Source: Stagonosporopsis chrysanthemi (Eukaryota; Ascomycota; Dothideomycetes; Pleosporales; Didymellaceae). Taken from it: a stretch of DNA of 64,000 bases. The stretch lies in assembly GCA_022560025.1 (NCBI GenBank), contig JAFISE010000154.1, positions 1 through 64,000 on the forward strand, given 5' to 3'. The translations under genes were made by a program, and so were the position numbers. Below the pieces are notes generated by a model. The model saw only the letters and a program-made list of their open reading frames with translations. It searched no databases and was not told the DNA's origin. How positions within the stretch are numbered: position 1 is the first letter of the stretch; each line of letters begins with the position of its first letter. Positions 11,598 to 22,954 of this stretch are shown piece by piece.

Positions 11598-12561
11598 GCC
11601 GTGCCTTGGCTGCCCCGTGTCGGCTCTAACGGTTAAACTGGTCAGCGTCGGCTCTGCTTCACAGAAAAAGAAGGTGACAGAGGGAAGGGGTACCAAATGA
11701 GGTGTATCTCGGACCTTTGCCAAGTCCTTGGGCGTACGCCTGACGAAATAGCGCGAGAGACCGCGAGAACGAGAAAAGTCGATAGTGCGAAAGTCGACAG
11801 GATCAGGACTGCAACATGATGGTGTGGACTGAGCGCAAAATAATGTAAGATTTCAAATAAGACTAATGCAGGGACCGTGGATTAGATTACAGTAGAGATG
11901 TGGATCAGAACGGATAGTCCTAACGGTATCGGGAACCCCATACCGGTACCACGTGCGCAGACGCAAGGTCCGTGCGCAGCGCCAAACAAACTCCTTGCGC
12001 AGCTCATACTCGGTAATACAAGCCTCCCGGACGTCTATATCTTGCTCAATGTCACTGTTCACGATCTGTAGAAAACGGACAGAGGTCCGACCATGCCAAG
12101 CAAAGCGGCACGGCGGGAAAATGGGAAATCACCGACCGAGGCTGGAGGTGCTGTGGAAATTTTTCTTCCAAGCCACAAGCCGTAAATGGTAGCTTCAAAA
12201 TTCAGTGCGAGGCTTGCAATCCAATCTTAGGCCACTATCATCCCGCACACTGAGATCCTTCCCCGCTCCCCTGCAGCATAGATCCTGTCAGCCCCACAAG
12301 GATAAGCTGGTGCGTCCCGCGACATGTGATGCTCGAGCCTCATGGTTGAATGAGCTCGCCTTGGCATCTTAATATGTACCACGTTCCGCATCATACCTTG
12401 GCAATAGTAGCTTGACAGAGGGGGAAATTCGACGCACAGCTTCCGGTCTTACCAGACAGTAGTCACACCTCTTCTTTCACCATCTTCCATACCTTTTGCA
12501 AGCAGACACCTTGTGTCTTCCCGTTTCTGTCGCACACCTGGTAGTTGCAAACCACCTCAGC
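11598..12561. other. Intergenic region, no gene seen
   Basis: Shared upstream region of the minus-strand 2EXR gene and the plus-strand LysM-WSC gene. Short frames of 60-80 codons show no recognisable content. It should hold both promoters. No clear TATA box was identified. Confidence 0.4.
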
Positions 12562-13337
12562 ATGCAGCCTTTCCTCACGGTTTTGTTCGCGTCTCTTATT
12601 CAACTAGTGGCTTCCAGTAGAACACCACTACTTCCATATGACCCCAACACGACCAAAGACTGTGCCGAATGGCACAACGTTGGCGAGGACCAGACTTGCG
12701 ATTACGTGCGCAAGTACTACGGCTGTGAGTGACCAGTGTGTTCCAATTCAGCAATCAAAGCAGTACTGAGTCGTGGCCTTCTTGTTTAGTAACTCCAGCG
12801 GAGTTTCATGAGTGGAATCCTGCAATTGGTGTTGACTGTACTCCATGGTACGAATATACATCATACTGTATCGTTATCTGGAAGAAACTGGCCGCTTTCG
12901 CATCCTCGACAACATCTTCCTCGGTTACGATCTCGAGCACAACCAGCGCAGTGCCTTTGGCCCCATCTCCAACAGCTTGGGAATCTCTGGGCTGTTACGC
13001 TCAGGACACGGTCCGCCCTATTCTTGAACAGAACCTGACTCCCAATGGGGATGCTTCTCTGACTACTCCAAAGTGCAAGAATACCTGTTATCGTCGAGCC
13101 TACACCTTTGCAGGTGTACAACAAGGTAACCAGTGTTGGTGCAGCAACTTTGTGGGCGGCGAATGGGCAAGGAATCAGACTGATTGCAATACGCCCTGCA
13201 CTGGAGACAAGAATACGATCTGTGGTGGAAGCAAAGCCGTGATCGTATTCCAGGCATTGGCAAACAGTACACCACCCGCTACCAAGTCCGCAACTAGCAC
13301 CACAGTTACTGTCAAGGCTACTACCACGCCAAAGTGA
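12562..13337 (+). CDS. Secreted LysM-WSC protein
   Basis: Two exons, 12562-12724 and 12790-13337, give 236 aa. The 65-nt intron (GTGAGT donor, TTTAG acceptor) interrupts the LysM coding region, and splicing joins the family pattern YYG-LTPAEFHEWNPAIG. After a signal peptide (MQPFLTVLFASLIQLVA) comes one LysM module (about residues 33-84, with Cys pairs), a Ser/Thr linker, and a WSC domain (about 120-210) with conserved Cys and the motifs GCYAQDT, YRRAYTFAGV, QCWCSNF and ICGGSKA. LysM binds chitin or GlcNAc oligomers, and WSC domains bind wall glycans, so a secreted wall- or chitin-binding role is likely. The tail is Thr/Lys-rich with no GPI signal. It belongs to the LysM/chitinase cluster and could act as a wall-protecting protein or an effector. 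Confidence 0.88.
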
Positions 13338-14325
13338 GCGCTGTCAGAAATGGGGCTGTGGAGGATCAAAGACTGGAGCAGTTGTCACTGACCTGCTTAA
13401 GAAGTAGTCGTAGCTTATAAATTCGAGTGTCCTGTTATTTCTCTGATACAATGAACAAGAACACTTTGGGTTATTTTCGCACACAGCTTGCAATGGCAGC
13501 AAGGACCGAAAGCCAAGATTCTTCGTCAAGATGCGCAGAAAACTTTCCTGGCACGATTATGCTCGTGTTTGATATTGTTAGAGGGACGATGCAGATTCCC
13601 TTCTTGGTTGGCCCGAAATCTTACTCGCAAAGATTCTGGAATGCTTCATCCTACAGAGCGGACCCACTGAGCAATTGAACTGTTCATAGTCCACTACGCA
13701 ATAGCTCAAAAACGCCAAGTCAATGGAAACCAATATGTGTAAATTTACAGCGTCTAGATTCAACATGCCGCAACATGCAATCTTGGTCGCCAAGCAAATT
13801 GGCTAGGCTAGTGTGTCCCGACATACTGGTAAACGGAAAAACCTCATGTAGATCTAGATCCGGCGTGAGGCGCTGCTTGAAATGAAAACATAAGTTCAAG
13901 GTCGCGTTTTGGGCATTTGCCGCGACTGCATCCTCACGAGCCATACTCATCCGGGCCGGGAGGAGTTTTCCGCATGGTCTCCTAGAGTTGCTTACATCCT
14001 ACAGGTCATTTCCCCGTGTCCGAGGATACATGCTACCGGCTACTAGATCCAGAATAAGCCGGTGGCTCTCCACCTCATAGACTATGACACAGCGGGCGGA
14101 TAGTATCCATCCTTCCATCAATGGTAAAATTTGAGCAACTATTGATCTTGTGACATTCAGAATCCTTCGAGTCATTGCCGTGCATTTGATAATCGTAATT
14201 TTGTAGGCCCACATTGTGGGAAACACGATCAGAGCATTCAATGTCAAGTGTGCAACTGTTCAGTATTACTTAAGTGTCGCTACCTCCCTAGGAAACCGTT
14301 GATTCATCGGTTTACGGTTGTAACC
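13338..14325. other. Intergenic region upstream of multi-LysM gene
   Basis: Nearly 1 kb without a recognisable gene, separating two plus-strand LysM genes. It presumably includes the terminator of the LysM-WSC gene and the promoter of the multi-LysM gene. Confidence 0.4.
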
Positions 14326-15555
14326 ATGCTTTCTTCTATCTCGAGCCTTGTCTTACTCAGCGGTGTCTTCCAAACTGTCGCTGGTAGATCAAACCGGTTT
14401 GTACCTCGCGATGGAGCGTCACCAACACTGCCCTACGATAGCAATACGACCAAACACTGCTCCTGGTGGTTTGACCACAGCTCTGCTACATCGTGCTCTA
14501 CTCTTCTGAGTGACAACTTCATCAATCTTGAGGACTTTCATCGCTGGGTACGTCTTTCCAGGCCACAGCTGACACTAGGTGCTAACTTCCAAAAGAACCC
14601 TTCGATCACAGCTGATTGTGGAAATTTGGTGGTTGGAAGGTCTTACTGTGTGGAAGCACTGGGAGAGCCCGCTCCCGCGCCGAGCTCAACCTCGATTCCT
14701 CTTCCGTCGCCATCATCGGCTACAAGCGTATCTTCGACGATTATTAAGTCGACTACCTCGCAGCCTATCGTGATATCGACATCGTCGATCCTCACGAGCA
14801 CCGTGTTTCCCGCAACCTCGACTACCAGTGCAGGAAATGGCGTCTCGACCCCTTTGCCAACTCAACCCGGCATGGTCACCAATTGCAACAAGTTCCACTG
14901 GGTCGCCAAAGGCGTAACGTGCAACCAGATCTATAGCTACCAGAAGATTTCTCTTGCCGACTTCGTCAAGTGGAACCCCACCGTCGGCAGCGACTGCTCA
15001 AGCATGTGGGCCGAAGTGAACGTATGCGTTGGCGTCATCGGCGGCACGTCGACAACGCCAACAGCAGCGCCAACAACAACTCCCAAGCCCAGCACTACCA
15101 CCCCCGGAAACGGCGTGCAGACGCCCCAGCCCACTCAGCCAAGCATGGTCACCAACTGCAACAAATTTCACTGGGTTGCGCAAGGTGTAACCTGCAACCA
15201 GATTTACAGCTACCAGAAGATCTCGCTAGCAGATTTTGTAAAGTGGAATCCTTCGGTTGGAAATGACTGCTCGGGCATGTGGGCTAACGTCAACGTCTGC
15301 GTAGGTGTGATTGGGGGAGGAGCCACTCCATCGCCCACAACAAGTGCGGGGAATGGCGTGCAGACGCCGCAGCCAACGCAGCCAGGCATGGTCACTAACT
15401 GTAAGAAGTTTCATTACGTGGCGGAGGGTGTGGTCTGCAGTCAAATCATTAGCTATCAGAAGATCACGTTGGCTGATTTTATCAAGTGGAATACTGGTAT
15501 CAAGTCAGATTGCAGTAATATGTGGAGTGGCACGAATGTTTGTGTTGGCGTTTAG
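14326..15555 (+). CDS. Secreted four-LysM protein (LysM effector-like)
   Basis: Predicted 393-aa secreted protein; exons 14326-14547 and 14596-15555. The ATG at 14326 sits in a good context (AACCATG) and opens a signal peptide (MLSSISSLVLLSGVFQTVAG). The first LysM module is split by a 48-nt intron that keeps the frame open if unspliced; removing it restores DFHRWNPSITADC. Three further, nearly identical LysM modules follow, each with FHWVAKGVTCNQI-type and YQKISLADFVKWNP-type segments and four Cys, separated by Pro/Thr/Ser-rich linkers with GNGVxTPxPTQPxMVTNC. LysM proteins without a catalytic domain bind chitin and, in plant or insect pathogens, can hide it from host receptors; the role here is inferred. 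The repeats suggest recent internal duplication. Confidence 0.9.
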   Translation: MLSSISSLVLLSGVFQTVAGRSNRFVPRDGASPTLPYDSNTTKHCSWWFDHSSATSCSTLLSDNFINLEDFHRWVRLSRPQLTLGANFQKNPSITADCGNLVVGRSYCVEALGEPAPAPSSTSIPLPSPSSATSVSSTIIKSTTSQPIVISTSSILTSTVFPATSTTSAGNGVSTPLPTQPGMVTNCNKFHWVAKGVTCNQIYSYQKISLADFVKWNPTVGSDCSSMWAEVNVCVGVIGGTSTTPTAAPTTTPKPSTTTPGNGVQTPQPTQPSMVTNCNKFHWVAQGVTCNQIYSYQKISLADFVKWNPSVGNDCSGMWANVNVCVGVIGGGATPSPTTSAGNGVQTPQPTQPGMVTNCKKFHYVAEGVVCSQIISYQKITLADFIKWNTGIKSDCSNMWSGTNVCVGV

Positions 15556-18029
15556 GCCATGGAGGATTTACAAGGAATTGTTTTAGCATCAGTATTCTTG
15601 AACAGAGTCTCTACGCTTGGAAGCCTGCGACTCTCCAGATGACGCTATCATGTCTCTTTGCCTCTGTTGCTCTTGACCGTGTACCTAAACCGTGCTCACT
15701 GCGTCCGGAAAGCGCGGCGGCTCTGCCTTAGCGTGACTGAAATGTTCAGATCCTTCGAACTTGACCTCCATCACACGTCCGTGGCATCTGATAAGCTCGC
15801 TTGCATGGTCATATGTATCTTGCCACGCAACAAAAGAACCTCCAGTAGAGTAAAGATAACATCTCGAGACGGTGAGATCAAACAGTTTTGGATCAAGGAG
15901 GTGTTGTCTCAAGCGTGAAACAGGGTTGTTCGCGTATCCCTTGGAGACGTGACCCCAAACTATTCCTAGTACATCGGTCGTTACTAATGTGGCAAGCTGT
16001 ACGAGGACATGGATGGGAGGAAATGATTTGGCTAGTGCTGAGCGTTGCCGCAGAAATCGTGGATGACCAGGTGTACTGTCAAGACACGTCATCAAAATGA
16101 GAAGATGTCTACCCGTAGCAGCATAGGGAATTGTAAGTTCGCAACACTTGTTAAACCTCCTTCAGAGAAGACGTGCACTAATATGCCGCCTTTGCATAAC
16201 TGCTCAAGGCCAAGAAGGCTGACAATTTATTCAATTGCTGGTCGAAGTTGATCTTGCTTGTGCGTAGAACTTCTCCAGACAAGGTCGACTGCCGAAGTGG
16301 CCATGACAAGGATGCGGGACGCTGGAAACATACCAGCGTATCTCGAACCAGATTTAGAGATAGAGTGACCGCCGTGAGCTCCTGTCGATGTCAAAAGTAT
16401 GATGCGACACGGTGTTGAAGTGTTGTCTGGTAAATTTGAGACGGTTGGATTGATGCAGTCCCAGATTGTGGAAGCAATGGAGCGAAAGCTTGGTGTTGAA
16501 CTGCGCGATCTGTCCGCGTTCGTCCTGTCCGTACTATATGGAGCTTTGAAGGACGCGAGGCGTTCGGAAAACTTGAGCTCAGAACCAAGCATCTTTGATG
16601 GTGGCATGTCTCCTATTCAGATTGAATACATTTGTGCAGAGTGAGCGATCTACCAGGAATGAAATAGTCTCGAGCATCAGATTTCCAGTCGCGGGATCGA
16701 GCGACATCAAGGTCATGTGATCGTGAAAAAAAAGTGCTCGGATGTGATGCGCCCCTCCATGATCATGTCTATAACTACCTGCGCTCTTGCTATGAGTTGG
16801 CCGGAAGAGATTGACAATAGCGTGTATGAACTGCGTTCTGGTTCAAGGCCTTGAGTACGAGCACCAACTCTCGAGGGTTGACAGGTTCCGACTAACCATG
16901 GCGGACGACGGAGTACAGGGAAGAATTGTGGATATACCAGAGACTTGGCCGTAGCTCTTGTGTCTTGGATCAAGCTGCAGTCTTGGCACCAAGTCCCATG
17001 ACGTATCACCAGTAGGCACCGTAAATACTGCTCTAACAGTCAATACTAGATAGCGTGATTCCTAAGTGATTAGCTATAGAACATGGGGATATTGCGCTGA
17101 CGATTCGGGTCAAAGGCTACAATCTTGATCGAAAGTGGCATCGTACTTGTACCGATCCTACATTACTGTAACACGTTGTGAGATTCCATTGATATTCACA
17201 TACCTTGACACCGGTCGCGATAAAACAAAATTCTGTTCTTGATACATACCTCAAAACATCCAAGGCTTTGTTTGACCACTGTTCGATCAAGCGTGGGCTG
17301 TTAGTGGCAAGTCAGCTCCACAGAAGTTCCCTTCGTCATGTAATTGCATCATGCAAACTAAGGCAAGTTGGAGATCAAGAGCATCACAGGGCTGTGCAGG
17401 ATTCTTCCGAGGGCAGTATTAACTTTGTGGGTCCATCGAGCATAGCAATAAAGCTGACCCACGGATAGTGACGGTAGGTATCCTCAGATACCTGTAGCAG
17501 TATGTTGCTTCTTTCCATAATCGATAGTTTCGGGCAAGTCGATCACCGCCCCTGTCAAGCTCGACTGGCTTTGTGCAGCCACGCCACTAATTCACAACGT
17601 GTTCGTACGGCCACCCCGGTTGTCCGGCACACTCATGAGTCGGCAAAGCGACACCTATCAAATATCCCGATTTGGATCGTACGGTCGGCCTGTGTTGCTT
17701 GCAGTCGAAGCGGAAGCGAGGATCGGTCCTACGCCCAATGGTTTCCTGATACTTGCGCGCGGTACGTGTCAGCGAACCGCTGAGCGTCAAATTTGAAGTA
17801 ATCTCACTTCTTTGAACATCTTTCATGGCTTTCTTAAGGCGTTCCCGAATTTTCGTATCGTCTACAGCGTCGATGTTCTCGAGGGCAAGCTGTGTCCTCA
17901 CTTGGACAACAGCTTCGTCTCCCATTGGGAGAGTGACATCCCCCCCAAAAAACTTCCCATGGCGATTTGGATACTGGTTAGCTAAGCTGTGAACCAGTTC
18001 CTTGGCAGTAGCGAGCGTGATCCACTGCC
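15556..18029. other. Gene-poor spacer with unassigned open frames
   Basis: Only short overlapping frames on both strands. A minus-strand frame between about 17587 and 18000 has a coding-like stretch (ENIDAVDDTKIRERLKK) of unknown family and may be a gene remnant. It also contains TVRSKSGYLI, which resembles the part of Copia RNase H normally just upstream of the fragment that begins at 18030, but on the other strand, raising a possible rearrangement. No function is claimed. Confidence 0.3.
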
Positions 18030-18641
18030 TATCGACTGGAAGGCCACCCAACAACGATCAGTCACTAAATCGACTACTGAGGCGGAGCTGATCGCTCTAT
18101 CAGCCACGGGTGGAGAGATGGAGTGGTGGAACCGTGTGTTTCGTCATGTTAAGTTCGACCCAGAGATTCAGCCGACCATCTATTGCGACAACGAGCAGAC
18201 AGTTGGAATAGTCAAGAAAGAGGATGAACGGTTTCACACAAAGCTAAGGCACATGGACACCCATCAGATGTGGGTAAGACAGGAAGTGCAGAACGGGCGA
18301 CTCCATGTTGAGTGGTGCCCTACAGCAGAGATGCCTGCAGATGGACTTACTAAGTCTCTTGTAAGGCAGAAACACGCTGAGTTTGTAAGGCAGCTGGGAC
18401 TTGAGAACACTCACCAGCTCCTTACTACTCAGGTGGAGACTCCAGAGCCAGCAGAGCTACGGCATTGGTACTAGCCAGCTTTGTTGTCCACGGCAGCTGG
18501 GGGGGAGTGTAACGGTTGGGCTCTGCCCAGGCCTACTCTAGTACGAGTTAGGATAGCTTGTGTATGGGCAGGCATATAAGCAGCTCAGCCCACGTCAATA
18601 GTCAATGCAGCGCAGTCCTCCCCTCTCTCTACACCGTTACA
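18030..18641 (+). mobile_element. Ty1/Copia retrotransposon, 3' fragment (RNase H plus LTR)
   Basis: The end of a Copia polyprotein is readable: VTKSTTEAELIALSATGGE, then IYCDNEQTVGIVKKE and WCPTAEMPADGLTKSLV, all classic RNase H landmarks, with a stop at 18472-18474. A purine-rich polypurine tract (AGCTGGGGGGGAG, ending at 18507) and the 3' LTR follow. The element is 5'-truncated near 18030: gag, integrase and reverse transcriptase are missing. Unlike the AT blocks it shows no RIP, and its frame is intact for about 145 codons, so it is younger or escaped RIP. Confidence 0.85.
18508..18641 (+). repeat. 3' LTR of the Copia fragment (134 bp)
   Basis: It begins TGTAACGGTTGGG and ends CACCGTTACA, giving TG...CA ends with an imperfect inverted terminus, directly after the polypurine tract. 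It is short for an LTR. No second copy was seen in the window. Confidence 0.75.
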
Positions 18642-18868
18642 AAGAAGCTAGTTCTGATCCTTTAGCTTGTGCTCTGCCGCAACTAACAAAGCTCGTCATC
18701 TGCGAAAATATGTCGGAAAGCACTGCAGCTGATATCTCGCATTTCCTATCTTTTCTTGTCGCCAAGTGTCGAAATCTTGAGCGTCTTGTCTGGGGTATCG
18801 AGGACCAACATGAGTTCAGTAAGAACGCCAACGGGCCTAGCAGTCTTACAGCACCCAGGTGGAGCTGA
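18642..18868 (+). pseudogene. Possible LRR/F-box-type gene fragment
   Basis: Directly after the Copia LTR a frame reads ACALPQLTKLVICENM and later FLVAKCRNLERLVWGIEDQ, with the leucine spacing of LRR or F-box-associated repeats. There is no start codon of its own and it ends after about 75 codons. It may be a gene interrupted or truncated by the retrotransposon. It is too short to assign a family firmly. Confidence 0.3.
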
Positions 18869-21800
18869 AGGAATCCCAGTTCATTGCTATCCATCGCGCT
18901 ATGATCTCTGACAGTGCGCACCAGGATGTTTATCTGCCCACATCTAAAATCGTCGCTGATATTGTAACACCCCTCTAAATCTCAGGTCTTCGTGACGACA
19001 ATCCTAAAGTCTAGACGAATAACAGTCATCAAAACGAACATCTTTTCGAAAGATTTCCGTGATCAAGTAACTAAGCTCTACCACCCTTGTCGTTGATGGA
19101 GACTGCGTCCTACCTGAGCGCCAAGGCTACTTTGGAAGTGTTTATAAAGAGCACGCATACAGTTTGCAGAAACTGCATACGCAGTGCAAGAGATTTTCTT
19201 CCAACCTTAGCTTCATTGTTCGCTTCTCTATTAAAGATGAATTCGCTGACTACTGTCTGATCTTAAAACATGCCCAGTACTAGGCACACAACAACTGTGC
19301 TTGGGATAACTAAGAGCTTAGACTAGACTGAAAGCATGCAACGACTTATAACATATTGCTTATATATCTTTTAGATGTCTTTAGCGTCTGCAAAGCTCAG
19401 CTACGCTGCGAAACTCTACTGTAATAAGAAGAGAACCTTTGCCGGAGGTCAGAATAAGTTGCAGAAAGAGCAGAGGTGAACAGCGTACAGAGAGCGCCTG
19501 AAGGCATTGAGGGTGAAGAAGGTCCGAGAAGCACACTATCTATCAACCAACGTGCGCATTGCGGCGCCAATGGCATTATACTGGGCTCGTCGCGGCGCCA
19601 GGCGGGCGACAGGGCTGACATAGAGGCGCCCAGAGTCCTCTGTGTATGGCAGTGTGCCGTCACGCTCGTGGTTGGCCCTAACCAGCAGATCACGGGCGTC
19701 TTGCAGCTTGTCAAGTAAGAAAGCTAATTTGCCAGTGCACTGTCAGCTGTTCATATGCTCCAGTTTGGAAAGACAATCGAAGAAATTTGCTTCCAAGGGC
19801 TGAATTAGAGGGCCAAGTATGGTTTTGGGCTCATGCCGCGCAGGCGCACTAGATAGTGGCTGCTGCAAGTAGTATTGCTGACATATCCCTGCTCGTGCAA
19901 CAGCAGCTCTGATGATGGTCACTCCTAGCACGGGTGTTGCTGCACTAGCGAGGCTGCTGCAGAAACTAAGCATTGGTTGTGGTAGAGGTAGTTTGACTGC
20001 GTATTTCCTCTGGGCGCTGTCGCGTTGGCAATTGCGTGCCTAATCATTGGAGCTCTTCTGCAACCTTGAAGCCAGTTGGGGCGTGATTATGGGGTCTTCT
20101 GTCGTCGTCCCAGCGTGTCTTGAGACAAGCGCTGATGCTGATGCTCGCGTCTGGCGTGCTGCTTTGTTCGTGTTGTGGTCTCTGCCGCTCTGCTGCACCC
20201 GCCGTTGCATCTCCTCCTGCCGAGTGCCGGCGTCGCTGGCCTTTTGCTCAACCTTTGCAGCCACTTTTTTGGTCCTCAGCTTCTCAGCCCTGCGTCCTAC
20301 CGGTCCCTGGCCCTCTTCGCTTCCATCTTCATGGCGACTCTTGACGACTCGGCCAGCTCTTCTAGTTGATCAAGACGCTTGGGTTTGAGCTCACCGCAGG
20401 TCTTACTCCCTCTCTTTCGCCCGCTTCTGCTTCTCCTCCGTCGTCTGGACCTGCAACTTCGCTGCCAGCGACCTCTGCCGCTCTCCCGTCTTCCCACGCG
20501 CCAATTCCACCGTCTGCGCTTCGTGTTCGGTAGTTGACTTGCTGGCGAGCGCTGCATATTCCGTCAACGCATCTAAAACCTGATCCCTAAGTATTCAGAG
20601 CATTGTCGCGCTGTCGAAGGTTGGTATGAGTAGATTTGTTGCGTAGACTTCGAAAGGTGAAGCGAGCTGATGGGCTGGGATGTTGGCAGTGTATTGTTAG
20701 CGGTGATTGCGCTTTGCTCAAGCCTGTCTTTCACTTGCTTTACTAGCTCGAAGCGGAACGCCTGCATCGAAAAATCTTGGAAATCATTCTTGGCGCTCTA
20801 TCACTTAAGTAGAAATGTTGCGGTGCAAGTCGGCCCTACAGGCCTTGATCGTCACTCCTGTGACTCTCCTGGACTAGCACGTCTCAGAGCATGTATATAT
20901 TGACGCTCCCTAGCTAGCAAGTAACAAAAGAGCAGTTTTCCATCATTTTCAGCAGCTGCTTACGCTGCAACAAGAAAGCTAGCGTGGACGTGGTGCCTGC
21001 CAGGGCAGTGTGTCTTTGACGTTGTCAGGCAATCGCGCAGCACCAGACTCTTCGCTGGCTAGTAGCAAGAGACGGAAACACTGGCAGTGAAGACTCCACG
21101 GGTCGCGATGTGCGGCGGCTCCACTTTAAGACTACATCTGAGAGGCTCGAGCGCTCTTCCGTCTGCCCTGACAAGCAGGCCCAAATCCCCTAGAACTGAC
21201 AGACCGGCATCACCATCCTACGGCGTCAGCAGCTCAGTCCTCCAGAGCCTTTGATTTCATTGTCCGGGACTAGCGGGGAAGTCTGATCTAGTTAGTCATC
21301 GATATGAGTACCCCACTGGATCTGCATGATCACGTGGGGCGCAAGAATCAGACAAAAGCACGCCTCATGTCGCAGCACACTCAGCGCTTGATCATGCTAA
21401 CAAGCAACCTCTCAAGCCGCTGCCGGTTGAGTAATTGTCGGAGACAGAGCTCGTTGGGCTAAAATCGCCAAGCGATGTGACAGCACCGGCAAAGCAACGC
21501 CTAGCGGGTTCGAGCGTCTAGGATGCTCTCACGATAAAGTACCAGCCCACCGCCATGGACCCAGTCGAGGTAGACAACAGCTGACAAGCTGCAGTGGTGT
21601 GGTCCTTGAGAAAGTCTGCGAATACTTTTACTAAAATCAAAAGCATGCCAAAAGCAAGATTGTCTCCGGAATGGATATTCCACCAGAGCTGTGCTTGGAG
21701 CTGCTGATTCCAGCGAATTACCTTGACGTTTGAGCGCACGTCTGACGCACGTCTTGTGGAAAGGCGCCGGCTCTTCGGTATCCGTGGCGAACCACACCGC

Positions 21801-22015
21801 CAATGAGGAGGAGGAACCTATCCATCCGGCGCCTCTAGCCTCTAGCTGTAAATCACGAGCGGAAGCATAACAAAAGGTCAAGTCTATTCGCATCACGCTA
21901 GCGAACAATTAAGGCGATGCTTGCGGCTTCCTAGCGGAAGCAATAGTGAAAGAATGTAACGGCCTCTACTATTGAGCATCGGCAACTTTGTTATCTGTTC
22001 TGATTCTGACTTAGT
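18869..22015. other. Gene-poor region with a low-complexity minus-strand coding relic
   Basis: No intact gene was recognised in 3.1 kb. Between about 20040 and 20767 the minus strand holds shifted frames rich in Lys, Arg, Glu and Gln (for example ERQRSLAAKLQVQTTEEKQK and KVEQKASDAGTRQEEM). They look like a coiled-coil tail, perhaps of a decayed DNA-transposon transposase, with at least one frameshift. The rest shows only short frames. Confidence 0.35.
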
Positions 22016-22954
22016 CTACTCTTCCTTCCCCTTCAGAAGCTCATCTTTGTGCTTTACTACCCATTCTCGGTAGGTTGTAGGCTTTCTTCCGAGGATCCTC
22101 TCGACGAAGTTGTTAAGAGCCCAAATTTCCTCGTTAGCCTTCTCGAACTGGAAGAAGTTCCACATCTGTTCTGCTAGTGGCCCAATCATCGGACCATAAA
22201 AGTCTGAAAATGCTTCATAGCTTCCATCAAAGGCAACCGGCTCTCCCAAAACATCACTTAGAATTCCAGCAATTTCCTGATACTCCAACCAGTCGTGGCC
22301 ATTGTTCATGGTATGGAAAGCGCCAATGTGCTTTGCGTTATCCGAAAGAAACAGCCTTCCAGCTACCTCGGCAATGTCCACAGGATCCATGAAAGGAACT
22401 CGGTGTTCTGGCCAGATCAAGGTTTTCTTCGCCAAGACGGATTTGATTTGCAACCAAAGATTGTCGATGAAGCTAGCTCCACAGTTGAGATAGGTAACAG
22501 GCAGACCGCTCTCGTCAAGGATGCGTTTAGCGATGGGGTGTTCATGGGGAAGATATCCGGGACCTAAAGCCTTTGGGACTCGATTTGGGGCAAACTCTGG
22601 GAACACACCAAGCAATCGGATAACGTGTATGACTCTGTTGTGTTGTTTGAGAGCGGTCGTCAGATTTGTCATTACCGTTTGCTCATCCGTGCCATGGGGA
22701 CAGGACACAAATACGCCTTCGACATCCGCAAGGGCAGCCGAAAGAGACGAAACGTCTGTGTAATTGGCTTGGACGATGTTGGCGTTTGGGAATGCATTTT
22801 GAAGAATTTCTCGTTTCTGCGGATTGCTTGTAGCAAGGTGAAGCTTGATTTCGGGGGCTTCGCGACTCAAGAATTGCGCAAGAGGTTGGCCGATGTGACC
22901 TGCTGCTCCAAAGATCAAGATGCTGGTTGGGATTTTCTTAATGAAGGAAGACAT
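22016..22954 (-). CDS. NmrA-like NAD(P)-binding protein
   Basis: Single-exon gene of 312 aa, starting at the ATG at 22954 (an in-frame extension upstream lacks a better ATG context). The N-terminal SILIFGAAGHIGQPLAQFL contains the Rossmann GxxGxxG dinucleotide-binding motif of atypical short-chain dehydrogenases. The body (VEGVFVSCPHGTDEQ, VPFMDPVDIAEVAGRLFLS, a C-terminal FVERILGRKPTTYREWV) follows the NmrA/isoflavone-reductase-like pattern. The Tyr-x3-Lys catalytic pair of classical SDRs is not evident, as usual in NmrA relatives. Such proteins act as redox sensors or as reductases in secondary metabolism. No biosynthetic genes flank it, so the substrate cannot be inferred. Confidence 0.88.
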   Translation of the reverse strand: MSSFIKKIPTSILIFGAAGHIGQPLAQFLSREAPEIKLHLATSNPQKREILQNAFPNANIVQANYTDVSSLSAALADVEGVFVSCPHGTDEQTVMTNLTTALKQHNRVIHVIRLLGVFPEFAPNRVPKALGPGYLPHEHPIAKRILDESGLPVTYLNCGASFIDNLWLQIKSVLAKKTLIWPEHRVPFMDPVDIAEVAGRLFLSDNAKHIGAFHTMNNGHDWLEYQEIAGILSDVLGEPVAFDGSYEAFSDFYGPMIGPLAEQMWNFFQFEKANEEIWALNNFVERILGRKPTTYREWVVKHKDELLKGKEE

